Of a stretch of DNA of 64,000 nucleotides, positions 27,442 through 37,300 are shown in pieces (within the stretch, counting starts at the first letter, position 1; the number at the start of each line of letters is the position of its first letter). The notes below the pieces were generated by a model that did no database searches, was not told where the DNA came from, and saw only the letters and a list, made by a program, of their open reading frames with translations. The stretch comes from Francisella sp. LA112445 (GTDB lineage: Bacteria > Pseudomonadota > Gammaproteobacteria > Francisellales > Francisellaceae): NCBI RefSeq assembly GCF_012224145.1, contig NZ_CP041030.1:1302001-1366000 (forward strand), given 5' to 3'. The position numbers and the translations under genes are program-made.

Positions 27442-27840
27442 TTAATTAAATATTTCTCTAACTTTCTCTACTAAGCTACTTTTTTCTTGTTCTGTATAAG
27501 GCTTAGATTCAATATTCCCCCACACTGGAGCTGGCCAAGCTAGATCATTTTCATAACGCCCGACTACGTGTAGATGCATTTGACTAACTACATTGCCTAA
27601 AGTTGCTACGTTCAGCTTATCAACTTTATATTCTTTAATAAGAAACTCTGAGAGTTTATTTATTATTTTATTTACATTGTACTGAACGGAATCATCAAGT
27701 TGATACCACTCTGTTCTATCTGTAAAAGGTACTACTATAAACCATGGTACTGTAGAGTTATTCATTACTAGAATTTTACAGTCTAAATATTCACAAACTT
27801 CAAAAGTATCAGCCTCTAAACGAGAATCTAATTTAAACAT
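27442..27840 (-). CDS. HIT-family protein
   Basis: A 132-aa histidine-triad nucleotide hydrolase or transferase. The triad is [14 protein letters not shown] (HxH then V-G-R rather than a third His in the usual place, as in the Gram-negative HIT-like group). Cytoplasmic. Overlaps kdsB by 8 bp at its start and is the last gene of the overlapping operon. Substrate unknown. Confidence 0.85.
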   Translation of the reverse strand: MFKLDSRLEADTFEVCEYLDCKILVMNNSTVPWFIVVPFTDRTEWYQLDDSVQYNVNKIINKLSEFLIKEYKVDKLNVATLGNVVSQMHLHVVGRYENDLAWPAPVWGNIESKPYTEQEKSSLVEKVREIFN

Positions 27841-28585
27841 TAAAAAGCCCCCTTATTTTGTCTAAATCTTGCTGAGTATCAACACCTGCAAGAGTTGGCT
27901 TAAGTGCTTGAGCAACAGCTATCTTATAGCCATTATATAGAACCCTAAGTTGCTCAAGAGCCTCATATTTTTCTATAGGTGATACAGTTAGTTCTGCGTA
28001 ATGTTTTAAAAAGCCAACTCTATACGTATAAATACCAATATGTCTAAAAAATTCCGAAACATTAACTTGAAGATTTTCAGAATATCCCCTTTCAAATGGA
28101 ATTGAAGCTCTGCTAAAGTACAATGCATAATTATTCTTATCAAAGACTACTTTAACGTTATTAGGATTGTAGATATCTTCAGCATCTAAGATGCTCTCAC
28201 AAAGAGTTGAAACTACAGCATCTGGCTTATCAATAAGTAACTGTGCAGCTTGCTCAATATTTTCTACTGGTATTAAAGGTTCATCACCTTGGACATTTAC
28301 TACAACATCTTCATCATCAAACCCCAAGCTAGTTACAGCTTCAGCTATTCTATCTGTACCAGACTCATGATCATCTCTTGTTAAGATTACTTTTGCACCA
28401 AAACTTTCCGCTACATCTTTAATCTCTTGAGAATCTGTAGCAATGATTATGCTTTTAAATTTCGACTTAGAGACCTGCTCATATACTCTCTGAATCATAG
28501 GCTTACCCGCAATATCAGCAAGCATCTTACCAGGTAAACGTGTTGATTTAAGTCGTGCTGGAATTACAACATGAATATTAGTCAT
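27833..28585 (-). CDS. kdsB: 3-deoxy-manno-octulosonate cytidylyltransferase
   Basis: Activates Kdo as CMP-Kdo for the inner core of lipopolysaccharide. 250 aa. [15 protein letters not shown] at the N-terminus (CTP loop), [10 protein letters not shown] (metal-binding Asp) and [12 protein letters not shown] are diagnostic. Overlaps both neighbours by 8 bp, so translation is coupled to the Trm112-like gene and the HIT gene. Confidence 0.95.
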   Translation of the reverse strand: MTNIHVVIPARLKSTRLPGKMLADIAGKPMIQRVYEQVSKSKFKSIIIATDSQEIKDVAESFGAKVILTRDDHESGTDRIAEAVTSLGFDDEDVVVNVQGDEPLIPVENIEQAAQLLIDKPDAVVSTLCESILDAEDIYNPNNVKVVFDKNNYALYFSRASIPFERGYSENLQVNVSEFFRHIGIYTYRVGFLKHYAELTVSPIEKYEALEQLRVLYNGYKIAVAQALKPTLAGVDTQQDLDKIRGLFNV

Positions 28586-28766
28586 ATTTCTTAACCTCTT
28601 CCAGAGTTAATTTCTTTGCTTCTTCAACTAACATTACTGGAATATTTTCTCTAATTGGATAAGCTAGCTTATCTGCCTTACAAATTAATAACTTATTCTC
28701 TTTATCATAATGTAAGCTTGATCTACAAGCTGGACATACCAATACATTTAAAACTGAATGATCCAC
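28578..28766 (-). CDS. Trm112/YcaR-like small protein
   Basis: 62 aa from a GTG that shares its G with the TusA stop codon (TAGTG), with GAGG just before. It has [30 protein letters not shown], the usual Trm112/UPF0434 core, which is encoded directly before kdsB in many proteobacteria. Of the four zinc cysteines only the first CxxC and one later Cys are kept, so zinc binding may be lost. Role unknown in bacteria. Confidence 0.85.
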   Translation of the reverse strand: MDHSVLNVLVCPACRSSLHYDKENKLLICKADKLAYPIRENIPVMLVEEAKKLTLEEVKKYD

Positions 28767-28984
28767 TATTTCACCTCGATTACAAATTCATATTTATCTT
28801 CTACTTGCTCTGCTTTGACAAGTATATAATCATTAACTTTACACCATGCTGGTATATCATGCATAGTTCCAGGATCTGTACATATTACTTTTAGTTGTTC
28901 GCCTGAGCACATACCTCTTAAAGCATTTTGTGTCTTAATCACAGGCATAGGGCATAATAATCTTTCAAGACTTAATTCTTTCAT
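28766..28984 (-). CDS. TusA-family sulfur carrier protein
   Basis: A 72-aa SirA/TusA-like protein with the hallmark RLLCPMPVIKT, whose Cys carries the persulfide. Starts at the ATG at 28984, which shares its A with the stop of the upstream PP-loop gene (TAATG), with AGGAG about 9 nt before. Probably hands sulfur to that enzyme for tRNA thiolation (inference from coupling and families). Confidence 0.85.
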   Translation of the reverse strand: MKELSLERLLCPMPVIKTQNALRGMCSGEQLKVICTDPGTMHDIPAWCKVNDYILVKAEQVEDKYEFVIEVK

Positions 28985-30030
28985 TATATATACCACTCCT
29001 GTTTGATCTCATCTGCTGGCATAGGTTTTACAACTACTTCTTTGCTTGTTCCATCTGTGTAATTAAACACCATAGTTACACTCTCAGCATTTTTACCTTG
29101 AGTAAATCTACCTAAGACACTCGCTGTAAACTCTTCATCAGCCTTATCAAAATCACCATCGATCAAAATTAATGGTCCTGAATGTGATGAGCAATATACA
29201 TGGGCAAACTGATTCTTATAGCCATTTAAATAATTATTTTCACCTTCTTCACGACCAATTATCAATTTATATTCTGGTTTGAAACGAAGATGCCTACCAA
29301 CTTTTAAAAGCATAATATCATCAAATTCATACTCCTTTGAGTTACGTGCTTGCCATAGATCAACTAGCTTATCAGAATACTGTTTATCTGTAAGAAAACA
29401 ACATCCCCCAGCAGGAGAAGCATAGTCTTCTATACCCCAATCACGAGCCATCTTCATCTGTTCTTTTCTACCACGACCTGTGATTCCCATTAGCTTAGAT
29501 CTATCAACCCAACCTTCTCTTTCAGGTTTTGTTTCAGGTAAATTTTTTGCACTAAGAGGTCTAAGTAAAAGATCATCAATGCCTGATTGTTTTTGAACAA
29601 CTGGCATAGTACTTCTACGTTGTGACATTGGTCTTTGACCAATAACTTCACCAGTAATTATAAAGTCAAAACCATTTTCTATAGCCCATTCTTTTGCTTT
29701 ACGCACCATAAAGATTTTACAATCAAGACATGGGTTCATATTTGCACCATAGCCATATTTAGGATTTAGAAGTACATCTTTATATTCTTCTATAACATCA
29801 ATGATATGTAGTTTTATACCTAATTGCTCAGCAACCCATAGCGCATTGTTTCTTTTTTGTTTTTCTTTATCATGTTTACGGATAGCATGAGTATGCCCTT
29901 CAACACAAAAACCAGTAAAAAAATTTATACCTTCGACATGTATGCCTTGCTCTAACATAAGTTTTGTCGCAAGCATTGAATCAAGACCACCAGATATTAG
30001 TGATATTGCTTTTCTTTGTTTATTTTCCAT
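28984..30030 (-). CDS. PP-loop ATPase, putative tRNA thiolation enzyme (MnmA/ThiI-like)
   Basis: About 348 aa, with an N-terminal PP-loop SLISGGLDSMLATKLM that adenylates the base to be thiolated. Conserved cysteines in NPCLDCKIFMVR and AGGCCFLTD suggest persulfide or cluster chemistry. It resembles the group often annotated as a tRNA 2-thiouridine enzyme but distinct from MnmA proper. The ATG at 30030 is chosen; the upstream TTG has no ribosome site. First gene of a run in which each gene overlaps the next (tusA-like, Trm112-like, kdsB, HIT). The precise tRNA position modified is not known. Confidence 0.75.
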   Translation of the reverse strand: MENKQRKAISLISGGLDSMLATKLMLEQGIHVEGINFFTGFCVEGHTHAIRKHDKEKQKRNNALWVAEQLGIKLHIIDVIEEYKDVLLNPKYGYGANMNPCLDCKIFMVRKAKEWAIENGFDFIITGEVIGQRPMSQRRSTMPVVQKQSGIDDLLLRPLSAKNLPETKPEREGWVDRSKLMGITGRGRKEQMKMARDWGIEDYASPAGGCCFLTDKQYSDKLVDLWQARNSKEYEFDDIMLLKVGRHLRFKPEYKLIIGREEGENNYLNGYKNQFAHVYCSSHSGPLILIDGDFDKADEEFTASVLGRFTQGKNAESVTMVFNYTDGTSKEVVVKPMPADEIKQEWYI

Positions 30031-30133
30031 ATTATTTGTAGTTTTAAAATTCAAATATTAAATATTTGTAATAATTTTAACATATCAGCATTTTATAACT
30101 ATAGTTTTTGTTAAATGCTATGATTCCAAGAAA

Positions 30134-30817
30134 CTAAGCTGATACTTTTTTACTATAAAAACTAGCTGTATAATAACCGACCAATGTACCAAGCATTGAT
30201 CCAGCAATCAAATCACTAGCAAAGTGAAAATACATAAGTAGCTGACTAGCTACAACTAAAACTGCTAGTAGAGCCCAAAGCCAACGTAACTTAGGAAATA
30301 ATATCCATGCAGCTACTGAGAATGAAAGCATAAAAGTTGCATGCCCCGATGGAAATGAACCATACGCACTACCTGAATGAAACCAGTTAAAACCATACAT
30401 ATGATCTTTAATCAAAGAAGGGTTATTATTAATAAAAGTTGCTGGCCAATACCTACCAAAAATTCCTTTCAAAAAGTCTTTTAAAACTTGCCCTATAACT
30501 ATAGCATTTGCTATTAGTAAAACTTTATAATCTAAATTATTAGTTTTTTTTACTACAAGTTTAATAAAGAAATAAATATAAAATACTGGAATTATGTTTC
30601 TTATAGTAAGAACTATATCATTAGCAAGAATTTCTAATATTTTATAGCTTCTAGAGTGATGATCGTATAAAAACCATACTATTTGTCTATCTACAAAAAA
30701 ATAGCAAAAAACTATAAGCACTATTCCTATTATAAAAAATAAAACAAGGTTTCTTATACTATTATCTTTTGTATTTAGCCTATGCCCTAATTGCTGTGTA
30801 AAATTATCTGTGCTCAT
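30134..30817 (-). CDS. PAP2-family membrane phosphatase
   Basis: 227 aa, about six membrane segments. Phosphatase motifs: KGIFGRYWP (first), FPSGHATF (second) and MYFHFASDLIAG (third, with His and Asp). Members of this size in Francisella include the lipid A phosphatases LpxE and LpxF and undecaprenyl-diphosphate phosphatases; I cannot tell which from sequence alone. Inner membrane, active site facing the periplasm. Downstream of a secreted unknown on the same strand with an 11-bp gap. Confidence 0.85.
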   Translation of the reverse strand: MSTDNFTQQLGHRLNTKDNSIRNLVLFFIIGIVLIVFCYFFVDRQIVWFLYDHHSRSYKILEILANDIVLTIRNIIPVFYIYFFIKLVVKKTNNLDYKVLLIANAIVIGQVLKDFLKGIFGRYWPATFINNNPSLIKDHMYGFNWFHSGSAYGSFPSGHATFMLSFSVAAWILFPKLRWLWALLAVLVVASQLLMYFHFASDLIAGSMLGTLVGYYTASFYSKKVSA

Positions 30818-30828
30818 ATATTTTCCTA

Positions 30829-31875
30829 CTACTTCTGATTATTTATCAATTTTTCTAATTGTTGATAGTATTTGCTATTTTTAAGTAAAATATTAGATCT
30901 TGATCTAGTATCCCATCTACCATAACAACCAAGGATTGGATCACATTTATCAGGTTTACCAAAATCATTTACTATATAAAAATTATTAACAATATCATTA
31001 AGATTATGTATTCTATCTGCTGTTGAATATTTTTTGATCAGGTCTAAATCAAACTCTCCTGTTGATCTATCTCTATAGTTATTACAAGATTTTTCAAATT
31101 CTGATATTTTCATACATGATTTAATCTGTAAGTATCCCCATGCATATTTTTGAACACCTTCTTCAAACCACCAACCATGAGAGGTTTTAAAGCTAGGAAA
31201 AACCTCATAATAATATTTTTCTATATTAAAACCTTTGGGTACATCATAAGTAATTACTTCTAATTTATAACTATAGAAACTATATGAACGAAGTTTATTG
31301 TTTATTTGCTCAATTAATTTGAGAGTTTTATATACGCCCTCAGCTGTTCTTGGCATTGCTATAAATATAGAGATTGAGCCTGCTATTGCATTGTGATCTT
31401 CAGCTATCCATTTCTTTATATCTACAGGATTGCTACTATATAAATCATGCAAAGCTTTATCCATAGGATCTTTCTTCATCTTTCGCCACTGATATGGTGA
31501 TTGAGGATCTAAACTACCAAAGATAAGATTATTTTTACTTACTTTGTCTACAAGTGGTTGAAATACATCTATCCATTGATGAGTAACTTTAGTTGTCATA
31601 TAATTATTTGCTGAAAGAATATCTCGCTTAGATAAATAAGAGCCTTTATACGTATAATCATATTCTGCATTTATTGGTTTATATTTAAAGTTATAACCTC
31701 CTAAATTATCTGACCAAGTGACATCCCATACCTCAAACTTATCACCATGATATTTCTGCTCAAGTCGTTTCTCTATCTTTGCTTTAACTTCTGGATATCC
31801 CGTTATCCAATCTATAAAACCACAATATCCCATCATTGGGATTGCTAAGATAATTGTTAATAGTATCTTTCTCAT
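30829..31875 (-). CDS. Secreted conserved hypothetical protein
   Basis: 348 aa with a signal peptide (MRKILLTIILAIPMMGYCGF). The rest is soluble and rich in Tyr, Trp and Lys (e.g. GGYNFKYKP, GGYLSK-like KGSYLSKRD, SHGWWFEEGVQ), with paired Cys near the C-terminus (CDPILGCYGRW). No domain recognised; the Cys is not in a proper lipobox. It lies between uvrC (17 bp upstream) and the PAP2 gene and probably shares their transcript. Confidence 0.6.
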   Translation of the reverse strand: MRKILLTIILAIPMMGYCGFIDWITGYPEVKAKIEKRLEQKYHGDKFEVWDVTWSDNLGGYNFKYKPINAEYDYTYKGSYLSKRDILSANNYMTTKVTHQWIDVFQPLVDKVSKNNLIFGSLDPQSPYQWRKMKKDPMDKALHDLYSSNPVDIKKWIAEDHNAIAGSISIFIAMPRTAEGVYKTLKLIEQINNKLRSYSFYSYKLEVITYDVPKGFNIEKYYYEVFPSFKTSHGWWFEEGVQKYAWGYLQIKSCMKISEFEKSCNNYRDRSTGEFDLDLIKKYSTADRIHNLNDIVNNFYIVNDFGKPDKCDPILGCYGRWDTRSRSNILLKNSKYYQQLEKLINNQK

Positions 31876-31892
31876 TTTTTATCTGAAGTCTC

Positions 31893-33731
31893 CTAATGAA
31901 AACACTCCCATATCTCTTGAGCTAGTTTTTTACTAATTCCTTTTACCTTAGAGATTTCATCAACGGATGCTCTACTTAGCTCTTGCCAACCGCCAAAATA
32001 CATTATCAATGCTTTACGACGCTTAGGTCCTACTCCTTCAATCTCTTCAATAATTGATGATTGTCTATTTGAGCTAACTTTCTTTCTTTGGCCTTTAATA
32101 GCATGATCATGCGCAGAATCTCTAACTTGACGTAAAAGTAAAAACCCTGGATTATGCTCATCTAAGGTATACTCAGTATCATCAAAACCTTTATAGATTT
32201 TTTCTTTACCACTAATTCGCTCAACACCCTTACCAAGACTCACAAGCTGAACTTTATCTTGAATCCCAAACTCTCTAAAAACAGCTTCTGCTTGATGGAT
32301 TTGGCCTTTACCACCATCTATTATCATCACATCTGGAAGATTATCAGCTTCTAATCCTGAACTTACTCGGCGTGATACAGCTTGATGGATAGCGGCATAA
32401 TCATCTCCTGCTTTGACATCTTTGATATTATATCTACGATGAGATTTACGATCCTCTCCCTCATCTGTGTAAACAACGCATGAAGCAACTGTCGCCTCAC
32501 CTTGAAAATGCGAGATATCAAAACATTCAATACGCTTAATATCTTGATCAAGCTCAAGAAACTCTTTTAGCGAATCTAAACGTTTTTGATATTGTGACTT
32601 TGAGCTTGTGTATATATTTAGCTTTTGGCGAGCATTTACTTCTGCTAATTTTAACCATTTAAGATTATCTGCAGCTGGTGCTAATATCCAATTTATTGAT
32701 TGACCTATTTTCTGAGAAATACTTGTCATAAGATCTTGTATCTCACTAAAATCAACTTTTGATAAGATTATATTTTTAGGCCAAATATTACGAATCTCAT
32801 CACCTAAATAAAAGTGTGATAAAAAAGCATGCATTATAGATGTCTTATCCTGACCTTTTGCGTCTATGCTCCAATGTCTATCTGCAACAACATCGCCATT
32901 TTGAATTTGTAATAAGGCAATACTTGCATAACTGTCTTGTATATATATGCCTACAACATCAAAAGTTTTATCTGCTTGTATATCTACTATTTGTTGCTGC
33001 TGTAATTTACGCAGTACTACTAACTGATCACGATAAATCTGAGCTTTTTCATACTCCATATTTTCCGAAGCTTGATACATTTTCTCAGATACTTCTTCTA
33101 GAACGCTACTAAACTTACCTGCCAAAAACTTCTTTAATATAGCTAATTGCTCATCGTACTGCTCTTGAGAAACTAATCCCACACACGGAGCTAAGCAGCG
33201 CTTAATCTGATATTGTAAACATGGTCTAATCCTAGATTTATAATATGAATTTTCACATTGTCGGATAGGAAATATTTTTTGGATAATATTTAAAGTATTT
33301 TTGACCGAAGATATTGAAACATAGGGACCAAAACATTGGCCTTTTTTATACGCTGATTTACCACGATAAAAAGAAACTCTAGGAAACTTATCACGTGAAA
33401 TCACTAGATATGGGTAACTTTTATCATCTTTAAAAAGGATATTATACTTTGGCCTATGTTGCTTAATTAAATTATTCTCTAATAAATACGCTTCATAATC
33501 ACTTGGTGTGATAGTTATTTCAATTCTAGCAACTTGGGATGCCATCATTAAAGTTTTGCTATCTTTAGCACCTTTTGAAAAATAACTATTAACACGATTT
33601 TTAAGATTCTTTGCTTTACCTACGTAAATTATCTCACCATGTTTATCAATCATACGATAAACACCTGAATGAGCCGTTAGGTTAGCCAAAAAGCTTTTTA
33701 AATCAAAATCTTTAGAATTATCAGAAATCAT
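31893..33731 (-). CDS. uvrC: Excinuclease ABC subunit C
   Basis: Makes both incisions in UvrABC nucleotide-excision repair. 612 aa, normal. N-terminal GIY-YIG nuclease (GVYRMIDKHGEIIYVGKAKNLKNR from about residue 19), a UVR motif in the 200-240 region, the RNase H-like C-terminal nuclease (RIECFDISHFQG, VIIDGGKGQ) and a final helix-hairpin-helix pair (IEGVGPKRRKAL, VKGISKKLAQEI). (The GIY-YIG block is quoted in part across two sub-motifs.). Confidence 0.96.
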   Translation of the reverse strand: MISDNSKDFDLKSFLANLTAHSGVYRMIDKHGEIIYVGKAKNLKNRVNSYFSKGAKDSKTLMMASQVARIEITITPSDYEAYLLENNLIKQHRPKYNILFKDDKSYPYLVISRDKFPRVSFYRGKSAYKKGQCFGPYVSISSVKNTLNIIQKIFPIRQCENSYYKSRIRPCLQYQIKRCLAPCVGLVSQEQYDEQLAILKKFLAGKFSSVLEEVSEKMYQASENMEYEKAQIYRDQLVVLRKLQQQQIVDIQADKTFDVVGIYIQDSYASIALLQIQNGDVVADRHWSIDAKGQDKTSIMHAFLSHFYLGDEIRNIWPKNIILSKVDFSEIQDLMTSISQKIGQSINWILAPAADNLKWLKLAEVNARQKLNIYTSSKSQYQKRLDSLKEFLELDQDIKRIECFDISHFQGEATVASCVVYTDEGEDRKSHRRYNIKDVKAGDDYAAIHQAVSRRVSSGLEADNLPDVMIIDGGKGQIHQAEAVFREFGIQDKVQLVSLGKGVERISGKEKIYKGFDDTEYTLDEHNPGFLLLRQVRDSAHDHAIKGQRKKVSSNRQSSIIEEIEGVGPKRRKALIMYFGGWQELSRASVDEISKVKGISKKLAQEIWECFH

Positions 33732-33814
33732 CTAATTTTTATTAACTAATATATATGTGAAAATGTTACCATATATACAATTTAATTTACCCCACATAAC
33801 ATAAAATAAACTGC

Positions 33815-34510
33815 ATGTACGAAATAATTTCTTTTATAGAAAATAAAATATGGATTATTGAATACCCTATAAAATATTCAGGTGTTAAATTTAGCTCTCG
33901 CACAACATTAGTAAAGTTAGATGATAATTCAATTCTTATTCATTCACCTTGTAAAATTGATGAGAAGCTTAAACAAGAAATACTTAAACTTGGTGAAGTT
34001 AGTTATATATATGCACCAGGTAATTTCCACCATTTATACATTAGCTCAGCTCAAGAAGCTTTTCCAAATGCTAAAACATATATCTGTGAAGGCATTGAAA
34101 AAAAACAACCTAATCTAAAATACGATGGTATTCTTACGGAAAAAGCTTTACTAAATGAATTTAAACAACAACCTATTCTTGGCTCTAAAATCATGAATGA
34201 GGTTGTATTGCTACATAAAGAGACAAAAACTTTGATTGTTGTTGATATTATAGAGAATATTGGCAATAAAACGCAAAATATAGGTTTTGGTATTAAAATA
34301 TGGTGGTTTATTTTTAGAATGTGGAACAAAGCAAAACCAGCGCCAGAATACCAGCTTGGATGGAAGGATAAGAAGTTAGCTGCCCAATCTTTACAAACAA
34401 TATTAGAATGAGACTTTGATAAAATTATCCTAGCTCATGGCGACCTAATCACACAGAATGCTAAGCAGATTGCTACTATAGCATGGAAAAAACCTCTTAA
34501 TAAACTATAA
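33815..34510 (+). pseudogene. DUF4336-like protein broken by an in-frame TGA
   Basis: A metallo-beta-lactamase-like DUF4336 protein. Translation stops after 198 aa at TGA (34409-34411), yet the same frame continues for 32 more codons (DFDKIILAHGDLITQN...) to a TAA at 34508 that sits 2 bp before rnd. The lost tail holds the conserved HGD. A single G-to-A change of TGG (ILE-W-DFDK) would explain it. The first part has FSSRTTLVKLDD, IHSP and YAPGNFHHLY. Either a recent pseudogene or a strain-specific truncation; polarity on rnd is possible. Confidence 0.75.
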
Positions 34511-34512
34511 AG

Positions 34513-35610
34513 ATGATAATAAATACAAATAAACAATTAAGCAGTCTAGTAGCTGCTTTAGAAAATACATATAAAATCGCTGTTGATACTGAGTTTTACT
34601 GGATGCGTACATACTATCCAGAGCTTTGTCTAATCCAAATAGCTACTGAAAAAGAAGTTTTTTTGATAGATACACTTGTAGATATAGATTTTTCACCTCT
34701 TAAAAATGTTTTTGAAGATCATAATATCGAAAAGATTATTCATTCTGCAACAAATGATATTCCTATAATCAAAAGATTTTTTAATTGTGAAGTTAATAAT
34801 ATCTTTGATACTCAGCTTGCAGCAACATTTCTTGGCTTTCAAACACAATTATCACTAAAATCTCTAATGAAAGAGATCCTCGATATAGATATGGAAAAAG
34901 AGTCTCAGTTTTCTGACTGGCGTAAAAGACCATTATCTGAGAAACAAATAAATTATGCCATCAAAGATGTTGAGCATCTTATAGAAATACGTGATGATCT
35001 TAATACAAAGCTTAATAACAGTGACTATAAAGATTTCTATGAACAAGAGCTTATAGATATTCAAAAGACAGAGTTTAACTCAGTTGAGATTATTCATACA
35101 AAAATAGGTAATATCCAAAAATTTGATGAAGAAGTTCAAAGGAATGCTATAGCAATCGCACAATGGCGCGAACAAGTTGCTCAAGATAAAAATATTCCTG
35201 TGAGATTTATGTTCAATAACAAAGTCTTATATCTTATAGCCCACGCAAAACCAACATCTATTGATGACTTTAAACATCAAGAGATAAAGAAACTCAAACC
35301 TTGGTTAAAAAAAGCAATCATCGATGTTCTTAAATCAGCCCATAATGTACAAGAGAATCTGATTGAGAAAAGACAAATAGGTAATAAGATATCTTCTGAG
35401 ATCAATGATAAAATAGTTGCATACTTTGACGCTCAGACTAAAGATTTCAACTTTGATAGTAGCATAATTGCTTCACGAAAAGATATAAAGTCTTTAGCAT
35501 ATAATCTAGGAGTTGATAATAATTATTCTAAAGGTAAATTATTAAATGGCTGGAGATACAAAGTAGTTGGTAAAAAATTAAAAGAGTATATACTAGAGAT
35601 CATTAAATAA
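34513..35610 (+). CDS. rnd: Ribonuclease D
   Basis: 3'-5' exoribonuclease that trims tRNA precursors. 365 aa. DEDD exonuclease motifs: VDTEFYW (Exo I), SATNDIPI (Exo II) and the Tyr-containing YAIKDVEHL (Exo III), then an HRDC domain around residues 205-290. Two bases after the interrupted DUF4336 gene, so probably coupled to it. Confidence 0.94.
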   Translation: MIINTNKQLSSLVAALENTYKIAVDTEFYWMRTYYPELCLIQIATEKEVFLIDTLVDIDFSPLKNVFEDHNIEKIIHSATNDIPIIKRFFNCEVNNIFDTQLAATFLGFQTQLSLKSLMKEILDIDMEKESQFSDWRKRPLSEKQINYAIKDVEHLIEIRDDLNTKLNNSDYKDFYEQELIDIQKTEFNSVEIIHTKIGNIQKFDEEVQRNAIAIAQWREQVAQDKNIPVRFMFNNKVLYLIAHAKPTSIDDFKHQEIKKLKPWLKKAIIDVLKSAHNVQENLIEKRQIGNKISSEINDKIVAYFDAQTKDFNFDSSIIASRKDIKSLAYNLGVDNNYSKGKLLNGWRYKVVGKKLKEYILEIIK

Positions 35611-35636
35611 AATAATAAATATTCTTCTTTTCTCCT

Positions 35637-36836
35637 ATGAATTATATAACTCGAAACTCTAAACTATTCCCAATAGTACTTGCTCTATTTGCAGCCCTAC
35701 CTCCTTTAGCTGTAAATACGTATGCTCCTGCTATTCCCTTAATTGCTAATGATTTTGGCGTTAGTAACAGCACTGTTCTTACAACATTTGCTACCTATTT
35801 TGTTGGTTTCTCTTTTGGTATGCTATTTTGGGGTGCTATATCAGATAAATATGGTCGTAAAAATGTCATTATCATAGGCAGTATCATCTATATAATCAGT
35901 ACTATTTCATGCTCATATAGCTATGATTTTCAGATGCTTGAAACTATGCGATTAATTCAAGGATTAGCAGATTCTGTGGGAGCTGTTGTAGCGTTTTCAA
36001 TAGCTAGAGACTGTTATAAAGGAGCTCAGCTTACTAACCTTATTGCTACAATTATTATGATATTACTTGTAGCTCCTATAGTAGCACCAATTATTGGAAC
36101 TATACTTACAAACTTAACTCACACATGGCAAAGTACTTTTCATTTTCTTACCTTTTATGGTGTAGTTATGCTTATATGTGCTTGTATAATTGAAGAGACA
36201 CTCGATCCTAAAGATAGAAAAAGTAGCCTGATAAAATTAATCCCTGGTTATTTTCAACACTTAGTAAATATTAGATTCATGTTGGCTACGATTGCAAGTG
36301 GAACTATTTTTGCAGCACTATTTATATACATATCATCATCTGCTTTGATATACCTTGGTGACTATGCAACAGGATCGTTTTGGTACTGTTTTTACTATGG
36401 GGTATGTTGTGTTGGCTCTATTTTTGCAAATATGATTATCAAAAAGAACTCTAGTAGTGTACAACAGTTAAAATTTTTGTATTATAGTGTCGCTCTAATT
36501 ACACTAAGCTGTATCATTCTAATAATATTTAACAGCCTAAATTTAGATAATGCTCTAATATATACTCTAACAATGCTAGTTTTATGTACAAGCGTATCTT
36601 TCGGCTCTACTTTGATATACTCATTTGCCATAGATCAAATAGACCATAGTTTTGGTACAGCTAACTCTATAATAAACTTCACAAAAAATATGATTGCTGC
36701 TAGTGGTAGTTATATCGTCAGCTTTTACCATGGCAGAGATCTTGTAATTGCATCACCATATGCCCAACTTGGATTTTGCATACTAACAATAGGACTTTTA
36801 TATGGAATTTATAGACTAAGTCAAAAGCACCAATAG
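35637..36836 (+). CDS. MFS multidrug transporter, Bcr/CflA type
   Basis: 399 aa, 12 membrane segments, DHA1 family. PPLAVNTYAPAIPLIANDFG at the N-terminus and GAISDKYGRKNVII in the 2-3 loop are typical of Bcr/CflA exporters; IQGLADSVGAVVAFSIARD resembles the family's helix 4. Substrate unknown. 26 bp after rnd, same strand. Confidence 0.9.
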   Translation: MNYITRNSKLFPIVLALFAALPPLAVNTYAPAIPLIANDFGVSNSTVLTTFATYFVGFSFGMLFWGAISDKYGRKNVIIIGSIIYIISTISCSYSYDFQMLETMRLIQGLADSVGAVVAFSIARDCYKGAQLTNLIATIIMILLVAPIVAPIIGTILTNLTHTWQSTFHFLTFYGVVMLICACIIEETLDPKDRKSSLIKLIPGYFQHLVNIRFMLATIASGTIFAALFIYISSSALIYLGDYATGSFWYCFYYGVCCVGSIFANMIIKKNSSSVQQLKFLYYSVALITLSCIILIIFNSLNLDNALIYTLTMLVLCTSVSFGSTLIYSFAIDQIDHSFGTANSIINFTKNMIAASGSYIVSFYHGRDLVIASPYAQLGFCILTIGLLYGIYRLSQKHQ

Positions 36837-36843
36837 TTTTAAA

Positions 36844-37221
36844 CTAAACATTTACATTTGAATGAGCCTTTTCTAATAGATATTCTCTTTTGATTATCTC
36901 AAGTGCTGATTCATGAGTTGATTCAAGAACAACTTCAGGAGCACAATTATTTTGATAAGCCTCTAACCATCGCAAAGCACATAAGCACCACTTATCTCCA
37001 GGCTTAAGACCTGGAAAATCAAATAACAGATTTGGCGTTGATAAATCATTACCTCGAGATGCTGTATATTCTAGAAACTCTTTAGTCATTATTGCACATA
37101 CAACATGCCGAGCTGGATCATACTCATCAGTACGACAAAATCCATCGCGATAAAAACCTGTTATTGGAGATAAGCAACAAGGTCTTAAGTCAGTTCCTAA
37201 AACATTTTTTTGAATTGACAT
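36844..37221 (-). CDS. DUF2237 family protein
   Basis: 125 aa, matching DUF2237: NVLGTDLRPCC, GFYRDGFCRT, HVVCAIMTKEFLEYTASRGNDLSTP and KPGDKWCLCALRW, with five conserved cysteines. Cytoplasmic, function unknown, common in proteobacteria. Converges with the MFS gene with a 7-bp gap. Confidence 0.9.
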   Translation of the reverse strand: MSIQKNVLGTDLRPCCLSPITGFYRDGFCRTDEYDPARHVVCAIMTKEFLEYTASRGNDLSTPNLLFDFPGLKPGDKWCLCALRWLEAYQNNCAPEVVLESTHESALEIIKREYLLEKAHSNVNV

Positions 37222-37300
37222 CTTGATACATCACTAAACATAGTAATAAATCAATAATAGAACAAGAAAGGTATGAAATAAAGATTTTATTTAATAGAAA

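Noticed and set aside
34409-34411. TGA as a programmed readthrough or selenocysteine codon
   Set aside because: No SECIS-like hairpin is obvious and the site looks like a simple TGG-to-TGA change.
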